Assembly (NCBI GenBank): GCA_026391315.1
Contig: JAPLDT010000107.1
Coordinates: 1-46,673 of the forward strand
Origin: Bacteroidia bacterium
Lineage (GTDB): Bacteria; Bacteroidota; Bacteroidia; Bacteroidales; Prolixibacteraceae
Direction: 5' to 3'
Length of the DNA: 46,673 nucleotides
The notes under the pieces are model-generated. The model was given only the letters and a program-made list of their open reading frames with translations. It was not told the DNA's origin and did not search any database. Within the stretch, counting starts at the first letter, position 1, and each line of letters begins with the position of its first letter. The position numbers and the translations under genes are program-made. This document shows positions 45,414 to 46,673 of the stretch, piece after piece.

Positions 45414-46122
45414 GAACCAATTCACTCAATTTAAATTGATTAGCAATTATATTGTTAATTGTGATTTGAATAAGAATGGTGAAGAATATGTAGTTTATCC
45501 TAACGATAATTTGTCATGTTTTAAATCATTCATTGACATTGTTAGAATTATACTAAATCCAAGATATGGCGAAAATAAAATCGAATTAAGTGAATTAGTT
45601 TCAATTATTAAGGGATTTTCTCCACAATTAATAATCATTGATCATATTCTTGTGGGTAATCATCAGGCAGAAGACGGATTAGATTTAGCTTTAAGTCTAA
45701 GAAAAAACGATATAACTGCACCTTTCCTTTTCCTTAGTAGAACTGAGCAAAATAATATTGAGGTTTATAAGAAATATCCTTTGATCCAAGATATTAAAGA
45801 CTGGGTAACTAAAGGGAATTCCGGTGATGGATTTCTAACCAAACCTCATTTCAATGACTATGTCTGGCCAAAAATTTTCAATCTTATTACTCAGTCTGAT
45901 ATAAAGTCAGTAAATGATTTGATTAGCAAACTACTTGATTCCACTTATTTTGATAATGACGATTTCAAATCTGAATTATTTGTCAATTTAAGAAAATTAG
46001 ATTCTTTAATTCAACCTAATAAAAAAATAGAAAATATTCTTTCTGATTTTATCTCAAAATTACTTCCTACTTTTAAAGAAAGAAAATTATTTTTTACTGC
46101 TATTAAAAAAATTGCTGAATGA
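45391..46122 (+). CDS. Receiver-domain protein with insertion and no known output domain
   Basis: A 243-residue protein with a response-regulator receiver pattern: MKKILLIENQ (E8 in the acidic position), IIIDHIL with phospho-acceptor D84, GLDLALSLRK, FLFLSR (S116) and FLTKP (K151). The acceptor aspartate is about 30 residues later than usual, owing to an insertion after the first helix (residues about 25-60), and the usual acidic pair is E-N. The last 80 residues are helical with no DNA-binding or enzyme motif. It overlaps the GHKL fusion gene by 23 bp and the next gene by 4 bp. It likely receives a signal from one of the GHKL proteins. Confidence 0.68.
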   Translation: MKKILLIENQFTQFKLISNYIVNCDLNKNGEEYVVYPNDNLSCFKSFIDIVRIILNPRYGENKIELSELVSIIKGFSPQLIIIDHILVGNHQAEDGLDLALSLRKNDITAPFLFLSRTEQNNIEVYKKYPLIQDIKDWVTKGNSGDGFLTKPHFNDYVWPKIFNLITQSDIKSVNDLISKLLDSTYFDNDDFKSELFVNLRKLDSLIQPNKKIENILSDFISKLLPTFKERKLFFTAIKKIAE

Positions 46123-46667
46123 AAAATATCTATTACCTTTTATCGAGAATTATTACCCCGAATGTAATATCAATTTTAATTGGAATTTTTTCTGGCCTTG
46201 TTATAAATTTATTGACAAATCAGGATTCTTCGTATTACCATTGCTCAATAGGTTTTATAACCATCATCATTGTATTTCTGATTTTTTTACTATTCCTATT
46301 TGAGAATTTTAATGAACAATACCATTTAAAAAAAATGAATGATAAATCTAAATCAGATGGTGATTTATGGAGACTTGCAATATTAGACCGGACATATTGG
46401 AAGTATTTATTTTTTATTTATTTTACTGTTATAATCGCAAGTACAATCTTTACAATACATTCAATTAAGATGGCAAGTATATCAGTTTCAATTTCAAATC
46501 AAAATAAAGAACAAAAACAATCTAATTCTTTTACAACAGTAACTGCTTCTATTAATCAATTGAAAATTGAAATTTTACAACAAAAAAGTGAAATATTACA
46601 ACTTAATGATTCTATTGCCAAGTTAATGCATAAACGGCCTAATATAAAACCAGGAAAAGTAAAATAA
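46119..46667 (+). CDS. Small membrane protein with C-terminal coiled coil
   Basis: A 182-residue protein with about three hydrophobic segments, near residues 12-33 (VISILIGIFSGLVINLL), 42-62 (IGFITIIIVFLIFLLFLF) and 95-117 (YLFFIYFTVIIASTIFTI), and a C-terminal heptad-like stretch (INQLKIEILQQKSEILQLN, about residues 145-165). The start overlaps the receiver gene's stop by ATGA. It is complete; the stop lies 6 bp before the window ends. It is not a recognised family. In a defence operon a small membrane protein could be the membrane-disrupting effector or an anchor; both are inference. Confidence 0.62.
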   Translation: MKNIYYLLSRIITPNVISILIGIFSGLVINLLTNQDSSYYHCSIGFITIIIVFLIFLLFLFENFNEQYHLKKMNDKSKSDGDLWRLAILDRTYWKYLFFIYFTVIIASTIFTIHSIKMASISVSISNQNKEQKQSNSFTTVTASINQLKIEILQQKSEILQLNDSIAKLMHKRPNIKPGKVK

Positions 46668-46673
46668 TTTTAG

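Overview
The window looks like a chromosome segment of a member of the Bacteroidota, probably Bacteroidales or a close relative. The signs are the block gmk-nadD-priA-parA-parB-DUF5683-LysM/SLT protein, the sppA-lpxK-punA order, paired small and large methylmalonyl-CoA mutase subunits, tRNA-Glu next to rpsT, the weakness of Shine-Dalgarno sequences, and several promoters of the Bacteroidota type (TAnnTTTG at -7; one complete TTTG-N19-TAnnTTTG). I cannot name the genus from sequence alone.

Layout. 1-8196: conserved core on the plus strand (YicC tail, guanylate kinase, NadD, PriA, ParA, ParB, a DUF5683-like protein, a LysM/SLT lytic transglycosylase). 8238-13431: an AT-rich accessory block on the minus strand, a compact five-gene operon (metallophosphoesterase, APC permease, AbiEii-like nucleotidyltransferase, multipass membrane protein, divergent GTP cyclohydrolase II-like protein). 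It sits between a broken C-terminal copy and an intact copy of a small membrane-anchored gene. 13787-22875: core again (ABC-F/EttA, PNP, LpxK, SppA, FolK, UPRT, RadC, S20, two identical tRNA-Glu). 23116-26254: a truncated ECF sigma factor followed by a secreted glycosidase-like protein. 26453-32421: methylmalonyl-CoA mutase subunits and an MFS exporter, separated by short dispersed repeats. 32422-35449: a repeat-rich junk or hot-spot region with a MNT antitoxin whose HepT toxin is broken, a GNAT plus small-protein pair, two direct copies of a palindromic element and a 42-bp tandem array.

35450-46667: an AT-rich defence locus. It begins with a Gabija pair (GajA OLD-type ATPase/TOPRIM nuclease and GajB UvrD-like helicase, overlapping by 4 bp) and continues on the same strand into four tightly coupled genes: a GHKL ATPase protein (758 aa), a 1323-aa protein that joins phosphoribosyltransferase-like and zinc-cysteine regions to a C-terminal GHKL ATPase domain, a receiver-domain protein with an internal insertion, and a small three-helix membrane protein with a C-terminal coiled coil. 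I know of no named defence system with this composition. It reads like a two-component-like sensing cascade linked to nucleotide chemistry and a membrane component, and it is the best candidate here for something undescribed. Its function is inference from domains and neighbourhood only.

All domain calls are from motif reading by eye; no database searches were possible.
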